The notes beneath the pieces were generated by a model. The model made no database searches. It was given only the letters and a program-made list of their open reading frames with translations, and was not told where the DNA came from. The position numbers and the translations under genes were made by a program. This document shows, piece after piece, positions 61,501 to 64,000 of a stretch of 64,000 nucleotides of DNA (within the stretch, counting starts at the first letter, position 1; each line of letters begins with the position of its first letter). Origin of the DNA: Acanthornis magna (lineage: Eukaryota > Chordata > Aves > Passeriformes > Acanthizidae); NCBI GenBank assembly GCA_036785705.1, contig JAWUZG010000173.1, forward strand, positions 4,883,001 to 4,947,000. The letters are read 5' to 3'.

Positions 61501-64000
61501 ACTCTGGGTCTAATACCTTCTTTCCTTTTATACCTGTTTTCTTTAGTTATTTTTACCTCCCATTCCCATAACATCCCAACTCTATGTACTGACTAGAGAG
61601 GTAAAAAATTCATTTTCACCCAACACTGCCAAGAGCAATGGTGTTTGCTCCAGCTCCCATTAAGGGTCTTGTCCTGTAATTCCAGGTAATAATTAAGGCT
61701 ATCCCATCCAAGCTGGACTTCTGACTTTCCCCCCTACAAGTTTCAACTGTTTAAAATAGAAAAATTCAACAAAGGAAAGAGAATGAATTTTGATGGTACC
61801 GACTTTAAAGCAGTTTAAGTTGTAGCTGTATTATCCTCAGCATAAATGAACCTTAGTCTAGGAGCTGCATGATCAAATGCAGTTACAGAATAATTTAGGC
61901 CAGTAGAATATTTCAGTCATGAAATAGAAATTCATTCTGGGCACATTTAAAACTCTCACTCGTCACTTGCTCCTGAGAGCCAGGTTCCATACAGACGTGC
62001 GAGTGAGCTCCTAAACAAGCTTGGAATAAATTGTTCAACTTCATATCACTAGCTGGGATCGTCAGCTTGTGCTTCCCAGCCCTATAATATCTTGCAAGTG
62101 TGACAGAATGTGATAGTTTCCAGAAACTTGTACAGATAACTAGCATATAAATATCCAGAGGAAAGATAGTCTTTGCTGAGAGTAGGTTATTACCTCCTGG
62201 GTCAACGGCTCTTCTCTTCCTATAGTGTTCTTATTACAGGACTATTTTTAAATGACTAATAACATAGAAAGGGATCAGAGGTCACAATAATGACCACTGT
62301 AGTATCTTCAATTTTATGGCCCAAATGATTGAACAGGGGATTGAATATTAGAAACCATATATTTTATTTGAAGACTAACCTATGGCCACGTAGAAACCCT
62401 AGATGAATTGTTTTATTGCTCCATGTCTCAGCTATCAATAAACTGGGAATAATAACACTTAACATTTTTAAATACTACAGTATGGAAAAAACTTAAAGGG
62501 AGTTTATAAATGTGACATAGTATTACTGGTAAAAAGACTTAAAATATTAATCATATTATTGCTTTCCACTGTATTTTCAAGTTCTATTGCTTCACTATTC
62601 ATTTTATCTCTGGGTAGTGATGTTTCAAATGTTTAAGCAGCTTTGACAGTAGTTATTTCCTTTTCCATTGGAGCCCAGACACTTAAACAGCTCGCTGTTT
62701 TTGGGTTACATGTGTGTTTCCTTACGATCTGTACTAAACTCCTTGATAGTCATAGCCACTGGAATTGGCATGATCAGGCTCAGTAATTCATTGACATAGG
62801 AAGTAAAAAATGGAGTAGGTGGCTTATTCATTCCCTTCTTTCCCTGCTCGATTTTGATGTTGTAGTCTCTACACGCGAAATGGAAGGAGAGATCTAATCT
62901 TCAACAAAAATACCTTAACATTTAGAAACATGACTTGGTCTCGTTCTACCAGGCATCTTTTCTGGTAGTTCTACATCCTTAGCTCTTACTTGATGATTAT
63001 ACTGACTGAACCTCTATGCTGCTTGTTTAAGTATCCCACATGACCTTTTTTGCCCTTTGGTAGTTACATATTCAAACATTTATGCTGAGCTTTGTTAAAA
63101 ATATTCTGTTCTCTATGTCACACTGATGTTATATATCAGCATCACAGTGTTATAAATGCTTATGTGTAACCTGTGGTCATTATTTTGATGTTTGTACTTT
63201 CTTTTAAGGCAAATATTAATTCTTTTTTGCTTAGTATCTTTCCGTTTTGTGGATTCAGCAGGACCCTCCTAGGATAAATCTAAAGCAAAATAACAAACAC
63301 CAAAACTTGCCATAGCACAACTAATATGGTTTGACAGATTTACTCATTCCACAATAAAAGTTCAAGTTTATTTTTCAATAAAAATTAAGAGCTACTTTGG
63401 GATAAAAGATATGCAAGTGGTAGACAGTGTTAAGTGGTAAGTCTTACAGTGGTAAGAGTGCTCCTGTAGGAACCCACTTAATACGATTCATTTTGATGTT
63501 AAACCCTTTACAAGTATTCTTAATTCTTAGAAATACTGCACAAAACAAGAGCCACTAAATGAGTGGGTACATAAATAAATAGACAGTAACCTCCTCTCCC
63601 TTCTTTTATAAAAAAAATTGAGTATTATTTCCAAGGTACACTTTATGTACTGTGATGGAAGACACAATAAAGCCCTTTGGTGCTGTGGCTGATGTGTCAC
63701 AGCTTTAATGCCAGGAAACTTCCTGAAAAAAGGGATTTGAGTCAACAGAGAGGTTAGCTCGACATTAAAATAAAACAGTTCAGTGATTTCAAATTAAATT
63801 ACTGTGAAAATTTTTGTTCTTCATAGGATTGGGTTATTTTGACCTTTCATTTCATTGCAAGATTAAAAGAGCTGTCAAAACATAAGGATTTTTGATGAGC
63901 AGAAATTCTGTATTCTGATCAACTCTAATAAGGCATTTTCCACAGAAGCACATCACTGAAGCTATCCGAACCATCTCAATTACTATTGATTAGAACATAT
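55561..64000. other. AT-rich noncoding sequence, featureless
   Basis: About 8.4 kb without a recognisable retroelement, satellite or exon. Short A-rich tracts lie at 58599-58665. A slightly GC-richer stretch at 61120-61500 has short frames on both strands with no domain. A TG-rich patch near 60980-61030 is small. Confidence 0.5.

Noticed and set aside
1..64000. CRISPR arrays, operons, prophage, IS elements
   Set aside because: Tandem repeats here have no unique spacers, and the sequence has vertebrate repeats, so prokaryotic features are not expected or seen.
1..64000. tRNA, rRNA, snRNA or well-known microRNA hairpins
   Set aside because: No tRNA B-box-like sequence, ribosomal core or familiar microRNA seed region was noticed on reading. 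A covariance-model search would be decisive.

Overview
This window looks like nuclear DNA of a bird, more likely a passerine than a fowl. The case rests on several CR1 LINE 3' ends of avian and older sauropsid type, on solo LTRs that resemble avian endogenous retrovirus families, on the absence of SINEs, and on long pentanucleotide polypurine/polypyrimidine satellites in an AT-rich background. All family assignments are from memory of their sequence, since no search was possible. There is no bacterial or phage-like gene organisation: no operons, no ribosome binding sites, no tRNA or rRNA genes and no CRISPR array.

The window is almost entirely intergenic or intronic. The long open frames fall in microsatellites (5-mer and 6-mer units read through without stops), in LTRs, or at chance length in AT-rich DNA. 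The one stretch that resembles a real coding exon is on the minus strand at 14734-14932. It has a good branch point, pyrimidine tract and 3' splice site, about 66 open codons of protein-like composition and a usable 5' splice site. If it is real, the window is intron of a minus-strand gene. A second, much weaker exon-like stretch lies at about 27995-28188 on the minus strand.

Layout. 0-9 kb: AC-rich tract, poly(T) and poly(A) runs, a CpG-bearing solo LTR at about 4.5-5.1 kb and an exact 160-bp tandem duplication at 7563-7882. 9-15 kb: a G19 run, an inverted pair of octamer-like sites, a TG-rich tract, a 590-bp TTCCC satellite with STAT-like motifs at its edges, and the candidate exon. 15-23 kb: two CR1 fragments, a TTCTC/TCTCC satellite and a three-stage GGGGAA/GGGAA/GGAAA satellite. 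23-38 kb: mostly unique AT-rich sequence, a CpG-richer island near 30.5-30.9 kb, a TG-rich tract followed by several CR1 3' ends at 32.3-33.1 kb, and an LTR at 37.35-38.11 kb. 38-50 kb: a minus-strand CR1, a possible LTR at 41.6 kb, a well-bounded minus-strand LTR at 43006-43620, a 550-bp TTTTC-type pyrimidine tract and a CR1 3' end at 48.9-49.2 kb. 50-64 kb: two AC-rich tracts, a CCTT satellite, a candidate conserved noncoding element at 55.1-55.6 kb and about 8 kb of featureless AT-rich sequence.

The main structural theme is low-complexity DNA with strong strand asymmetry: five long homopurine/homopyrimidine arrays that could form triplexes or G-quadruplexes, and six tracts in which one strand is nearly free of G. 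I found no convincing new multi-gene system.
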